DNA of 64,000 bases from Paenibacillus sp. 598K (GTDB lineage: Bacteria > Bacillota > Bacilli > Paenibacillales > Paenibacillaceae): NCBI RefSeq assembly GCF_003851045.1, contig NZ_BFBX01000016.1, positions 125,506 through 189,505 of the forward strand, given 5' to 3'. Position 1 is the first letter of the stretch. Every line of letters starts with the position of its first letter. Shown in pieces: positions 51,144 through 60,206 of the stretch. The notes beneath the pieces were generated by a model. The model saw only the letters and a program-made list of their open reading frames with translations. It made no database searches and was not told the origin of the DNA. The translations under genes were made by a program, and so were the position numbers.

Positions 51144-52280
51144 TTAGTTCTGCATCATAAAATCGCGCGCCACTGCGTCCGACTCGTGATACACCTTCAA
51201 CAGCTCGTAGCGCGTATTGCGCTGCGCCGGGATTTTGCCGCATTCGCGGATCAGCTTGAGGATCAGCTCGATGTTGACCTTGTGAGTTGTACCGGCCGCC
51301 GAGACGACGTTCTCCTCGATCATCGTGCTGCCGAAGTCGTTGCAACCATAGGAGAGCGACAGCTTGCCGATCTCTGGCCCCATCGTCACCCACGAGGATT
51401 GGAAGTTGTCGATGTTGTCCAAGGCCAGACGGCTGATCGCCAGCGTCTTCAAGTACTCCTCCGGCGTCGCCTTCTCGCGCTTCATGTTCGTATTGTCCGG
51501 CTGGAACGTCCACGGGATGAAGGCGAGGAAGCCGGTCGACTTATACCCATTCTCGAGGCAAGCGTCCTGCGCGTCGCGCACCCGTGTGATGTGGAGCGCC
51601 CGCTCCTCCATCGACTCGCCGAAGCCGATCACCATCGTCGCCGTCGTATTCATGCCGATCCGATGTGCGGTCGTCATGACCTCCATCCAGTCCTGCCATG
51701 TCCCCTTCAGACGGCTGATCTTGCGACGCGTCCGGTCATCGAGGATCTCGGCTCCGCCGCCCGGCAGCGAGTCCAGTCCGGCCTCATGGAGCTGGCGGAC
51801 AACCTCCTCGAGCGACAGCCCTTCCGAGACATCCTTCATCTTGCGGATCTCCGCCGGGGAGAACGAATGCATCGTAATGTTCGGGAACCGCTGCTTGATC
51901 CCGCGCAGCAGGTTCGTATAATAGCTGAACGGCAGGTTCGGGTTCGTGCCGCCCTGCATCAGAATCTCGGTGCCGCCGACATCGATCGTCTCCTGAATCT
52001 TGTTGAAGATCGTCTCATCCGGCAGTACATACCCTTCCTCCGAGCCGGGAGCCCGGTAGAACGCGCAGAACCGGCAGTAGACATCGCACACATTGGTATA
52101 GTTAATATTGCGTCCGACTACGAAGGTCGTGATCGGCTCCGGATGCTTGCGCAACATAATCTGATTGGCCGCGTGGCCCATCTTCTCGATCTGATCCGAC
52201 TCGAATAACGTGACGATATCATCGACCTGCAGACGTCGACCTGCAAGCGCCTGCTCCAATATTGTATCTACAGTTGGCAT
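51144..52280 (-). CDS. mqnC: Cyclic dehypoxanthinyl futalosine synthase (radical SAM)
   Basis: Radical S-adenosylmethionine enzyme of the futalosine route to menaquinone. The 378-residue product from ATG 52280 (AAGGAGG upstream) has the cluster-binding Cys65, Cys69 and Cys72 in NVCDVYCRFCAFYR. It also has GGTEILMQGGTNPNLPFSYY, RRKISRLKGTWQDWMEVM and GCNDFGSTMIEENVVSAAGTTH, which distinguish MqnC from the related MqnE. No other mqn gene is adjacent; in many Firmicutes they are scattered. It implies the host makes menaquinone by the futalosine path, provided the other genes exist. Confidence 0.9.
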   Translation of the reverse strand: MPTVDTILEQALAGRRLQVDDIVTLFESDQIEKMGHAANQIMLRKHPEPITTFVVGRNINYTNVCDVYCRFCAFYRAPGSEEGYVLPDETIFNKIQETIDVGGTEILMQGGTNPNLPFSYYTNLLRGIKQRFPNITMHSFSPAEIRKMKDVSEGLSLEEVVRQLHEAGLDSLPGGGAEILDDRTRRKISRLKGTWQDWMEVMTTAHRIGMNTTATMVIGFGESMEERALHITRVRDAQDACLENGYKSTGFLAFIPWTFQPDNTNMKREKATPEEYLKTLAISRLALDNIDNFQSSWVTMGPEIGKLSLSYGCNDFGSTMIEENVVSAAGTTHKVNIELILKLIRECGKIPAQRNTRYELLKVYHESDAVARDFMMQN

Positions 52281-52332
52281 GAGATTGCCTCCTTCATCTG
52301 TGAAACATTGCACTACTCTTCTCTTATAGTAG

Positions 52333-52371
52333 CACAAACGGCGGCTCCCCGTCATCACCGGGCGCCGCCGT
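52333..52371 (-). terminator. Probable terminator of the metA-metI unit
   Basis: ACGGCGGC and GCCGCCGT enclose an 18-nt loop just after the metI stop; the following TTTGTGC is a weak U-run. Confidence 0.5.
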
Positions 52372-52377
52372 ATCCTG

Positions 52378-53538
52378 CTAGCTAGCCTCTATCTCCAGTC
52401 TTGCCGCCTCAAGCGCCGCTCCGAGATCAGCGATCAGATCCTCGACATGCTCGATGCCTACCGAGAACCGCAGCAGTCGGTCATCGACGCCGATGCGGCG
52501 CCGAATCTCCTCGGGAATGTCGGCATGCGTCTGCACAGCCGGATACGTCATGAGCGACTCGACGCCACCCAGACTCTCGGCAAAAGCGATGAGCTGGATG
52601 TGGCGCAGCACAGGCTCGACATAACGAGGGTCTTTCAGCCGGAATGAGAAAATGCCGGTGTTGCCAGACGACTGCCGCTCCTGAATCTCATGTCCCGGAT
52701 GATGCGGCAGCGCCGGGTAGTAGACCTCCTCGACCGCCGGATGCTCCAGCAGGTATTCGGCGATCCGGGTCGCATTGTACTGATGCCGCTCCATCCGCAG
52801 CGCCAGCGTCTTCATGCCCCGCATCAGCAGCCAGGAGTCCTGCGGTCCGAGCACGGCGCCGATCGAGTTGTGCAGCACCGCCATCTCCTGCGAGAGCGCC
52901 TCGCCCTTGGTGACGATCAGACCGGCCAGCACGTCGTTGTGGCCGCCCAGATATTTGGTGGCGCTATGGATGACGATATCCGCCCCGAGCTCGATCGGGC
53001 GCTGGTAGTACGGAGTGAGCAGCGTATTGTCGACGATCGTCAAGTACCCTTGCGCCTTGGCCCAGGTACAGACCGCCGCCAGATCGGTGATCATCATGAG
53101 CGGATTGGTCGGCGTCTCGATCAGGATCGCCCGCGTCTCGGGCCGGCTGACGCGCGCCATCTCCTCGATGTCATTGGTATCGACATAGGAGACGGTTACG
53201 CCGAAGCGGCTCATAATCCGCTCCAGCAGACGGTAGGTGCCGCCGTACAGATCGAGCGAGACGATCAGATGATCGCCTTGCTTGAACAGGGCGAAGATCG
53301 TCTGCAAGGCTGCCATGCCCGAGCTGCAGGCGAAGCCGGCATCTCCCGACTCCAGCTCGGCTGCCGCTTGCTCCAGCACGGTGCGTGTCGGACTCTTGGT
53401 GCGAGCATAGTCAAAGCCGGTGCTCTCGCCGAGGCGAGGGTGACGGAAGGCTGTAGATTGGTAGATCGGGTAGCTGACCGCTCCGGTTTTCGGCTCTTGC
53501 ACCGAGCCGATCTGCGCCAGGCGACTTTCGATTTTCAT
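52378..53538 (-). CDS. metI: Cystathionine gamma-synthase / O-acetylhomoserine thiolyase
   Basis: PLP enzyme of methionine biosynthesis that joins O-acylhomoserine to cysteine (or sulfide). The 386-residue product has YPIYQSTAFRHP, FDYARTKSPTRTVLE, SGMAALQTIFALFKQGDHLI, DNTLLTPYYQRPIELGADIVIHSATKYLGGHND with the Schiff-base Lys195, and a C-terminal SLGGVESLMTYPAVQTHADIP. This is the MetI pattern of Bacillus. It follows metA by about 30 nt, so both lie under the upstream SAM riboswitch. Confidence 0.92.
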   Translation of the reverse strand: MKIESRLAQIGSVQEPKTGAVSYPIYQSTAFRHPRLGESTGFDYARTKSPTRTVLEQAAAELESGDAGFACSSGMAALQTIFALFKQGDHLIVSLDLYGGTYRLLERIMSRFGVTVSYVDTNDIEEMARVSRPETRAILIETPTNPLMMITDLAAVCTWAKAQGYLTIVDNTLLTPYYQRPIELGADIVIHSATKYLGGHNDVLAGLIVTKGEALSQEMAVLHNSIGAVLGPQDSWLLMRGMKTLALRMERHQYNATRIAEYLLEHPAVEEVYYPALPHHPGHEIQERQSSGNTGIFSFRLKDPRYVEPVLRHIQLIAFAESLGGVESLMTYPAVQTHADIPEEIRRRIGVDDRLLRFSVGIEHVEDLIADLGAALEAARLEIEAS

Positions 53539-53568
53539 TGGGCACGCACTCCTCTTTTAGTAAAAGTT

Positions 53569-54486
53569 CTAGATACCGGCTCCCAGCTCATACGGCGTTT
53601 CCTGGTACACATAGTAGTTCAGCCAGTTGGAGAACAGCAGGTTGGCGTGCGCGCGCCAGCTCGAGAGCGGCTGCCGCGTCGGATCGTCGCCGGGATAATA
53701 ATTTTTGGGGATGGCGACTGGCAGCCCTTTGGCCGCGTCGCGATCATACTCCCACTTGAGCGTCAGCGGATCGTACTCCGAGTGGCCGGTGACGAAAATC
53801 TGCCGGCCATTCTTGGATGCGACGATGTAGACACCCGCCTCCGACGATTCGGACAGGATCTCCAGATCCGCCACCTGCTCGATCTCGCTGCGCAGCACCT
53901 CGGTGTGGCGGGACTGCGGCACATAATACATCTCGTCGAAGCCTCGGAGCAGCTTCACATTGCGCTTCTCGATCGTATGCGGGAAGACGCCGAACAGCTT
54001 CTTCGGGAGCAGATGCTTCTGGATGCCGTAATGATGGAATAATCCCGCCTGCGCGCCCCAACAAATATGCAGCGTCGAGGTGACGTGACGAGCGCTCCAG
54101 TCCATAATCGTCTGCAGCTCCTCCCAGTAGGTCACTTGCTCGAAGGGCAGATGCTCGACAGGCGCGCCAGTGATGATCAAGCCGTCATAATGCTGATGCG
54201 AGATTTCATCGAAGGTTTTGTAAAACGATTCGAGATGCTCGGCCGACGTATTTTTGGACACATGGGTGCGCGGATGGAGCAGCACGACCTCGACTTGCAG
54301 CGGCGTGTTGCCGATCAGACGCAGCAGCTGCGTCTCCGTTGTTTCCTTGGTCGGCATCAGATTAAGTATGGCGATTCGAAGCGGACGGATGTCCTGCTGG
54401 TAGGCGACGCTTTCGTCCATGACGAAAATATTTTCGTTGCTCAGAATTTCTTTGGCTGGCAAGTTGTCCGGAACTTTGATGGGCAC
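53569..54486 (-). CDS. metA: Homoserine O-acetyltransferase (MetA family)
   Basis: Acylates homoserine at the start of methionine synthesis. The GTG at 54486 is chosen because GAGGAG lies at good distance and numbering then matches the Bacillus cereus enzyme: catalytic Cys142 in [10 protein letters not shown], His in FGVFPH and Glu in VTGHSEYD. Glu111 in [13 protein letters not shown] is the residue that in characterised MetA proteins favours acetyl-CoA over succinyl-CoA (Gly at this place in E. coli). So despite the MetA family name this one is probably an acetyltransferase. It leads the metA-metI operon. Confidence 0.92.
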   Translation of the reverse strand: MPIKVPDNLPAKEILSNENIFVMDESVAYQQDIRPLRIAILNLMPTKETTETQLLRLIGNTPLQVEVVLLHPRTHVSKNTSAEHLESFYKTFDEISHQHYDGLIITGAPVEHLPFEQVTYWEELQTIMDWSARHVTSTLHICWGAQAGLFHHYGIQKHLLPKKLFGVFPHTIEKRNVKLLRGFDEMYYVPQSRHTEVLRSEIEQVADLEILSESSEAGVYIVASKNGRQIFVTGHSEYDPLTLKWEYDRDAAKGLPVAIPKNYYPGDDPTRQPLSSWRAHANLLFSNWLNYYVYQETPYELGAGI

Positions 54487-54529
54487 AGGAATCACTCCTC
54501 TAACTGTGATGTGCGGTTGCTAGTATGAG

Positions 54530-54693
54530 AAAAAGCCCCCTCTCGGGCGAGAGGGGGGTCATAAGGGCAGAAATCTGACGCCTCTCTCATCTCTCAGAAA
54601 CCGCCGGTTTCCGCAAGAATTAGCACCGTACATATAAATATGCCGGTTGCCGGGCTTCATCGGGCTAGTCCCTCCGCCTGCTCTTGATAAGAA
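54530..54693 (-). promoter_or_regulatory. SAM-I riboswitch (S-box) upstream of metA
   Basis: The minus strand has the S-box hallmarks CTTATCAAGAGCAGGCGGAGGGA, CCCGATGAAGCCCGGCAACC and GGTGCTAATTC. A terminator follows (CCCCCTCTCGCCCGAGAGGGGG then TTTTTC at 54530-54550). Bound S-adenosylmethionine should stabilise the terminator and shut off metA and metI. Confidence 0.93.
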
Positions 54694-54731
54694 AGTAGTA
54701 TGCAATTGTCGTACGTCTTCTACTATCGTTT

Positions 54732-54760
54732 ACTTTAACGTATTCCGATATGCGCGTCAA
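54732..54760 (-). promoter_or_regulatory. Promoter of the metA-metI operon
   Basis: Minus strand TTGACG (54755-54760), 17 bp, TAAAGT (54732-54737), about 40 nt before the S-box aptamer begins. Confidence 0.55.
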
Positions 54761-54899
54761 GATCACAAATGCACCGCCCCTCTGACCGCGCCATAAGATA
54801 CTCCAAAGGCCCAGCGTCTCGGGGGGTTGTCCGTTAGCGACGAGTCAGAGTATACTAGGGCTTGACAAGCAAGGTCATACACGGGAGGTGCTGCGGATT

Positions 54900-55835
54900 A
54901 TGAAGATCCGTTGGGTCCAACAAGGCATATTCACCATGGTCGAAGACATCGATACTACATTGACGGCACCTCCGTCGGGATTTTATTGGATCGACGCCGA
55001 CCTGGACGATCTGGTCGTCCTGCAGCCGCTGTTCGGCATGCATGATCTGGCGGTGGAGGACTGTCTGAACGAGGCCGAGCAGCGGCCGAAGATCGAATAC
55101 TATGATGGTCATTATTTCGTCGTGATGAACAGCATCCGTTTCGATGACGAGGAGATCTTCCTGCGGGAGCTCAACATCTTCCTCGGACGGCATTATATTA
55201 TCACGGTGACCGGCCAGCGGATCAATGAGCTGCGTTCCCTCAAGCCGGTGCTATGGGAGCATGAGGTCGATACGCCCGACCGCTTCCTCTACCACCTGCT
55301 CGATATGGTTGTGGACAATTACTTCCTCGTCGGCGACCGGATCGAGGCGAGGATCGAGAAGCTCGAGGAAGACATCCTGATGCGCACCAAAAAGTCGCAT
55401 CTGACGGAGATCATCGGTCTGCGAAGCGAGATCCTCTGGCTGAAGAAGACGCTTGGTCCGCAGCGCGAGGTCATCTCGATCCTGCACAAAAAGGAGCTCA
55501 AGCTGATCGACGCGAAACTCCATCCTTACTTCAACGACGTCTACGAAAATGCGGTCAAGGTCGTCGAGACGTTCGATACGTATCGTGATCTGATGGGCAA
55601 CTTGCGCGAGGCCTACCAGTCCTCGCTGTCCGGCAGAGCCAATGAAATCATGCGCATCTTCACGGCGCTGACGACGATCTTCATGCCGCTGACGTTTATT
55701 ACCGGCATCTACGGCATGAACTTCGACTTCATCCCCGGCCTGCACTTCCGCTATGGCGCCTATGTGCTGATCGGCCTGATGCTCCTGGTCGGGATGGGCA
55801 TGCTCTATCTGTTCCGCAAAAAAGAATGGCTGTAA
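54900..55835 (+). CDS. corA: CorA-family magnesium/divalent cation channel
   Basis: A pentameric membrane channel for Mg2+ (or Co2+/Ni2+). The 311-residue product starts at ATG 54900 with GGGAGG upstream; a GTG 12 nt earlier is too near the ribosome site. The cytoplasmic funnel includes FYWIDADLDDLVVLQPLFGMHDLAVEDCLN. The long stalk helix and two C-terminal helices contain the signature loop GIYGMNF between FMPLTFIT and YVLIGLMLLVGMGMLYLF. A positive tail RKKEWL closes it. No metal riboswitch is seen upstream; the promoter region lies back-to-back with the metA promoter. Confidence 0.93.
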   Translation: MKIRWVQQGIFTMVEDIDTTLTAPPSGFYWIDADLDDLVVLQPLFGMHDLAVEDCLNEAEQRPKIEYYDGHYFVVMNSIRFDDEEIFLRELNIFLGRHYIITVTGQRINELRSLKPVLWEHEVDTPDRFLYHLLDMVVDNYFLVGDRIEARIEKLEEDILMRTKKSHLTEIIGLRSEILWLKKTLGPQREVISILHKKELKLIDAKLHPYFNDVYENAVKVVETFDTYRDLMGNLREAYQSSLSGRANEIMRIFTALTTIFMPLTFITGIYGMNFDFIPGLHFRYGAYVLIGLMLLVGMGMLYLFRKKEWL

Positions 55836-55876
55836 GAGGTTGTTCAAAAAGCACGCACGATAAGTCTGGGATGCAA

Positions 55877-55922
55877 AGACGCCTTCAAAACCACGATTCA
55901 TGTGGCGCTGAGGGCGTCTTTT
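55877..55922. terminator. Bidirectional terminator between corA and the MFS gene
   Basis: AAGACGCCTTCA and TGAGGGCGTCTT pair around an imperfect inner stem (CCACGATTCATGTGG); TTTTCG follows on the plus strand and a short U-run (TTTGC) on the minus strand. Confidence 0.65.
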
Positions 55923-55933
55923 CGTATCGTCCG

Positions 55934-57238
55934 CTACTCTCGCACCGTCGTCTCGAAGCTCAGCGCTTCACGCCGCCCCTTGTCGAGCTGGACAAAGAAC
56001 AGCAGTACGATGCCGATGACGAAGAAGGCGACCAGCGACAGGATGGCGAGCCGACTTGAGCCGGTCAAGGTACCGACGATCGAGAACAGCAGTGGCCCTG
56101 CCACCGACGAGAACTTGCCCGACAGGCTCAGGAAGCCAAAAAACTCCGCCGCCTTGGACGACGGCACCAGCCCGGCATAAAGCGAGCGGGCCAGCGCCTG
56201 GCTGCCCCCCTGTACAAGCCCGACCATGATGGCCAGCGCATAGAAGTGGACGGCGCTCGTCATAAAGTAGCCAAACGAAACGATGACAATGTAGACGACA
56301 AGCGTCGCATAGAGCGCCCGCTTGGCTCCCGTCCGCATCGCCAGCTTGCCGAAGGCGATCGTCGCCGGGAAGCCGACGAACTGGGTAATGAGCAATGCGA
56401 TGATCAGATGCGTCATCTCGATGCCGATGCCGCTGCCGTAGATGGTCGCCATGATGATGACGGTGTTGATGCCGTTATTAAAAAACCAGTACGCGATCAT
56501 ATACTTGAGCAGCTCGGGAAACCGCGCGATGCCGCGCAGCGTCTCGCCAAGCCGTCGCAGACCGGCTCGCACGACCGTCGCAGCCCCCTCGCCGCGCGCT
56601 CTCGGCACATCCTTGACATGCCGGAACAGCGGGAGCGCAAAGACGATCCACCAAACGCCGACCGTTGCAAAAGCCGCCTGGGTCGCTAACGTCTTGCTCG
56701 GGAAGCCGAGCAGCTCCCAGCCCTCGATCATGAACACATTGATCGCCAGCAGCAACCCGCCGCCGATATAGCCGTAGGCATAGCCGCGGCTGCTTACATC
56801 GTCCCGCCGGCTCTCGTCGGCCAGCTCGGGCAGCATCGCATCGTAGAACGTATTGCCCGCCGAGAAGCCGATCGAGCCGAAGATCGCCAGGATCGAGGCG
56901 AGCAGCCAGCTCCCCTCGCCGACGAGCGCCAGCCCCGAGCTCGCAAGCGCTCCCATGAGCGCGAAAATGCTGAGGAAGCGAACCTTGGCGCCGACATGAT
57001 CGGCGATCGCGCCGAGGATCGGCGAGATCAGCGCCACGCACAGCATCGCGATCGTCTGCGTGTTGGCCCAGTAGATCTCGGCCTTGTTGCCCGGCAGCCC
57101 CGCTCCCGCCACCGTCTCATAGAATACCGGCAGCACCGCTGCCAGGATCGTCGTCGCAAAGGCCGAGTTGGCGAAGTCGTACATCAACCAGCCGCGCACC
57201 GCTTTGGATTCCGCCGTTCGTCTCGCATTGCGCTTCAC
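55934..57238 (-). CDS. MFS transporter, UMF1 (Atg22-like) family
   Basis: A 434-residue transporter with about 12 membrane helices. From the GTG at 57238 (GGAGAGGGGA upstream) it starts KRNARRTAESKAVRGWLMYDFANSAFATTILAAVLPVFY; the YDFANSAFATTI segment is the signature of the UMF1 family, related to vacuolar Atg22 amino acid exporters. YDAMLPELADESRRDDVSSRGYAYGYIGGGLLL is another family stretch. The extension to 57361 has no ribosome site. Bacterial members have no settled substrate. It is divergent from a LysR-type gene, which might control it. Confidence 0.87.
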   Translation of the reverse strand: MKRNARRTAESKAVRGWLMYDFANSAFATTILAAVLPVFYETVAGAGLPGNKAEIYWANTQTIAMLCVALISPILGAIADHVGAKVRFLSIFALMGALASSGLALVGEGSWLLASILAIFGSIGFSAGNTFYDAMLPELADESRRDDVSSRGYAYGYIGGGLLLAINVFMIEGWELLGFPSKTLATQAAFATVGVWWIVFALPLFRHVKDVPRARGEGAATVVRAGLRRLGETLRGIARFPELLKYMIAYWFFNNGINTVIIMATIYGSGIGIEMTHLIIALLITQFVGFPATIAFGKLAMRTGAKRALYATLVVYIVIVSFGYFMTSAVHFYALAIMVGLVQGGSQALARSLYAGLVPSSKAAEFFGFLSLSGKFSSVAGPLLFSIVGTLTGSSRLAILSLVAFFVIGIVLLFFVQLDKGRREALSFETTVRE

Positions 57239-57420
57239 ATCATGTCCCCTCTCCTGTTTACCTGCATCCCCACCTTTTCGACAGATAGTGGCCTTTTCCT
57301 CCTGACGATTGCGGTGAAGATTGCGTAAATGCTGCGACGACTTTGCTGAATACCTGTCCATCCCCTATAATAGAAGTTCAGCAGTTGCAACTCTCGGACT
57401 AGAAATCAGGAGGAATGCCG

Positions 57421-58323
57421 ATGAACATCAGCCAGCTCGAAACGCTATTGACCCTATCCCGCACGAAGAGCTTCCGCAAGGCGGGCGAGCAGCTCAACCT
57501 GACGCAGCCGGCCGTATCCGCCCAGATGCGAAGCCTAGAGGACGAGTTCAAGGTCGTGCTGCTCGATCGCAACCAGCCGGTGACCCTGACCGATCAGGGC
57601 GTTGTGTTCCTGGAGCACGCCGAGCGCATCCTGGCCGTCGTCGCCGAGCTCCGGCAGAAGCTCTCGGATCTGAGCGAGACGCCGCAGGGCCATATTACCC
57701 TCGGGACGACCGCCACGATCGCCATTCAGATCCTGCCTCGCGTGCTGTCCTACTTCCAGGACCAGTTCCCGCTCATCAAGACGACGATCCACTCCATGCC
57801 CTCATCGATGGTTTTGCCGAGCGTGGAGAGCGGCATCGTCGACATCGGTATCACCTATCTGGGCGAGCGCAACCCCAATCTCGAATCCTCCATCCTCTAC
57901 TACGACACCTACGAGCTGGTCGTCTCCAGTGATCATGAGCTAAGTCACCTGAAGCATACAACCGTCGACCGGCTCAAGGATCTGCCGTTTATTATGCTGT
58001 CGCCGGACACGCTCGGCCGCCGCTTCATCGACCAGATGTTCCGCAAGTACGACATCCAGCCCAACATCGTCATGGAGCTCTCCAGCAGCGAGGAGGTCAA
58101 GCGGATGGTCGAGATCAACCTCGGCGCCGCCGTTGTCTCCAAGCAGTCGATTGCCAAAGAGCTCAGTCTGGGCACACTGAAGATGATCAAGGTCAATGAG
58201 CTTGAGCTCAGCCACCCGGTCGGCGTCATCTACAAGTCGGGCCGTTATCTGAACTCGGCGATGCGGCAGTTTTTGAGCGACCTGAAGGGGATGCCGGAGG
58301 ATCAATTTATTAGTACCGAATAA
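57421..58323 (+). CDS. LysR-family transcription regulator
   Basis: A 300-residue regulator. The N-terminal winged helix is MNISQLETLLTLSRTKSFRKAGEQLNLTQPAVSAQMRSLEDEFKVVLLDR. The effector domain (about 90-295) has the usual periplasmic-binding-like fold (ITLGTTATIAIQILPRVLSYFQDQFPLI, then VDIGITYLGERNP, then IMLSPDTLGRRFIDQMF). I choose the second ATG (57421), seven bases after AGGAGG. It is divergent from the MFS gene and 25 nt upstream of hisJ, so it may be cotranscribed with hisJ. The effector is not known. Confidence 0.9.
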   Translation: MNISQLETLLTLSRTKSFRKAGEQLNLTQPAVSAQMRSLEDEFKVVLLDRNQPVTLTDQGVVFLEHAERILAVVAELRQKLSDLSETPQGHITLGTTATIAIQILPRVLSYFQDQFPLIKTTIHSMPSSMVLPSVESGIVDIGITYLGERNPNLESSILYYDTYELVVSSDHELSHLKHTTVDRLKDLPFIMLSPDTLGRRFIDQMFRKYDIQPNIVMELSSSEEVKRMVEINLGAAVVSKQSIAKELSLGTLKMIKVNELELSHPVGVIYKSGRYLNSAMRQFLSDLKGMPEDQFISTE

Positions 58324-58348
58324 TGCACGCGCTTGGAGGAGATCGACC

Positions 58349-59164
58349 ATGAAATTTGACTTGCATACGCATCATATTCGCTGCGGCCATGCGGAAGGCA
58401 CGATCGAGGACTATGTCCGCGCCGCCATCGCAGCAGACTTGCACGTAATCGGCATCTCGGATCACTCTCCCTACTTCGCAAGTCCCGAGGATCAGGCGTT
58501 CCCGTACATCGCGATGGCCAAAAGCCAGTTCGCCGAATATATCGAAGAGGTGCTGCGGCTCAAGGCGCAATATGCGGATCGGATCGAGGTGCTGCTTGGC
58601 GTCGAGTCGGACTTTTTCCCGGAGCATCTGGAGGTCTATCGCAACGCTTACGCCCCATACCCATTCGATTACATCATCGGCTCCGTGCACCAGAGCGGCG
58701 GCGTGAGCATCTTCAACCGCAATCGCTGGAACGGTCTCGATGAACAGACGATGATCGAGCAAAAGGTGCTTTACTATGACCTGATCCGGCAATCGGCGCG
58801 CAGCGGCCTGTTCCAGATCCTCGGCCATATCGATGCGATGAAGGGCTACTACCCGGCGTTTTCCGACATCCCGGCAGCGGCGGCCATCGACGAGACGCTG
58901 CGGACGATCGCCGAGTGCGATATCGCCATCGAGATCAACACCTCGGGAGGCACCAAGGATGTTGGCGGCTGGTATCCGTCGGACGAGATCCTCGAGCGAG
59001 CGCTCCATTACGGCGTCCGCGTCACCTTCGGCTCGGATAGCCATGTCCCCGGCAGGATCGGCGAGGACTGGCATAAGGTGCGCGCGCGGCTGCGCGAGAT
59101 CGGCTACCGGGAGTGGGTCTTCTACCGGCAGCGGCAGCCCGTGACGGTATCGCTGGAGGATTGA
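58349..59164 (+). CDS. hisJ: Histidinol-phosphatase, PHP family
   Basis: Removes phosphate from histidinol phosphate in histidine biosynthesis. The 271-residue PHP-fold protein has metal ligands in FDLHTHHIRCGHAEGT, VIGISDHSPYF, VLLGVESDFFPEHL, DYIIGSVHQSGG, ILGHIDAMKGYY and VTFGSDSHVPGRIG, in the order found in HisJ of Bacillus. AGGAG precedes the ATG. There are no other his genes here, which is common for hisJ. Confidence 0.9.
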   Translation: MKFDLHTHHIRCGHAEGTIEDYVRAAIAADLHVIGISDHSPYFASPEDQAFPYIAMAKSQFAEYIEEVLRLKAQYADRIEVLLGVESDFFPEHLEVYRNAYAPYPFDYIIGSVHQSGGVSIFNRNRWNGLDEQTMIEQKVLYYDLIRQSARSGLFQILGHIDAMKGYYPAFSDIPAAAAIDETLRTIAECDIAIEINTSGGTKDVGGWYPSDEILERALHYGVRVTFGSDSHVPGRIGEDWHKVRARLREIGYREWVFYRQRQPVTVSLED

Positions 59165-59204
59165 AGCGCAAGCGGTAACAAGCCAACAGCATGCGACGCC
59201 AGCA

Positions 59205-59239
59205 CGCAAAAAAAATGGACCCGCTCTCTCGCGGGTCCC
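59205..59239. terminator. Terminator after hisJ
   Basis: GGACCCGC and GCGGGTCC form a perfect 8-bp stem around a 6-nt loop. The best U-run (eight Ts) is on the minus strand; on the plus strand the hairpin is followed by CAATACTTTATA. It probably ends the hisJ transcript and blocks antisense readthrough. Confidence 0.55.
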
Positions 59240-59357
59240 AATACTTTATATAAAAAAAGGGGGTCTTGTTAAGTATAATAGCCGATCTTTGTAAAAGGAC
59301 GATAACAGCTATATTTCATTTGTGTGACAAATGCAAACGACGGGGAATGATTACGCT

Positions 59358-60206
59358 ATGTGGATGCTCATCGCGATCGGGAGCGCCGCGATCTTCGGGC
59401 TGGCCGGGCTGGCCATGAAAATATCGCAAATGCGCGGCGGCTCGAACGCTACGCTGCTGCTGGCGCTCTATGTGAGCGGCGCGGCCGGCTTCGCCTTGCA
59501 CGGAGCTGTGGAAGGCACGCTGAACGCCCTGCTGACGGACTGGCGCATCTGGGCGGCTGGCGCGGTCGTCGGCGCCGGCTCGGCCTGGGGCAATGCCGTG
59601 TTCATGAAGGCGCTTGCCTATGGACCCGCCTCGCTGACCTCGCCGCTCGTCAATATGAATATCGTCCTCGTCATCGCCATGGGCATCTGGCTCTATGATG
59701 AACCCTTCTCCGGCTCGGAGGCGACTGGCGTCGGCCTGCTGCTGCTGGCGATCATCCTGATCGCTATCCGTCGCCAGGAGCCGATCACGATCCGGGAGAA
59801 GACGTGGGGACTGTACGTCGCTGCTGGCATCCTGCTGTTCAGTCTCCGCAACGGCGGGCTGAAGGTGACCGAGGAACTTCAGCTGGAAGCGACGCCGATC
59901 CTGCTCGCCGCTTATGCGCTGTCCGCACTCTGGTTCCTGCCACCGCTGCTGCGGAGCGGGGATCGCGCCTCCCGCCGCATCGGCTGGCGATGGGGACTGC
60001 TGGCCGGCTTGTTCTCCTATGGCGGCTTGCAGCTCTATGCGATGGCGCTGGAGACGGGCAAGGCCAACCTGGCCGCCCCGATCTTCGCCACCAATGGACT
60101 GGTGATCGCGCTCGGCGCGATCCTCATCTACCGCGAGCGGCTGACGCCGCTCCAGAGCGCCGCATTCGTCTGCATGATGGCCGGGCTCGTCGTCATCCGG
60201 CTCTAG
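59358..60206 (+). CDS. EamA-family (drug/metabolite) transporter
   Basis: A 282-residue membrane protein with about ten helices in two EamA repeats. From ATG 59358 it starts MWMLIAIGSAAIFGLAGLAMK; an ATG at 59331 has no ribosome site, while GGGG lies 13 nt before the chosen one, so the start is uncertain. Typical segments are GPASLTSPLVNMNIVLVIAMGIWLYDEP in the first repeat and AAPIFATNGLVIALGAILIYRERLTPLQ in the second. Substrate unknown. Its stop overlaps the convergent DUF695/RraB gene by 4 nt. Confidence 0.85.
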   Translation: MWMLIAIGSAAIFGLAGLAMKISQMRGGSNATLLLALYVSGAAGFALHGAVEGTLNALLTDWRIWAAGAVVGAGSAWGNAVFMKALAYGPASLTSPLVNMNIVLVIAMGIWLYDEPFSGSEATGVGLLLLAIILIAIRRQEPITIREKTWGLYVAAGILLFSLRNGGLKVTEELQLEATPILLAAYALSALWFLPPLLRSGDRASRRIGWRWGLLAGLFSYGGLQLYAMALETGKANLAAPIFATNGLVIALGAILIYRERLTPLQSAAFVCMMAGLVVIRL

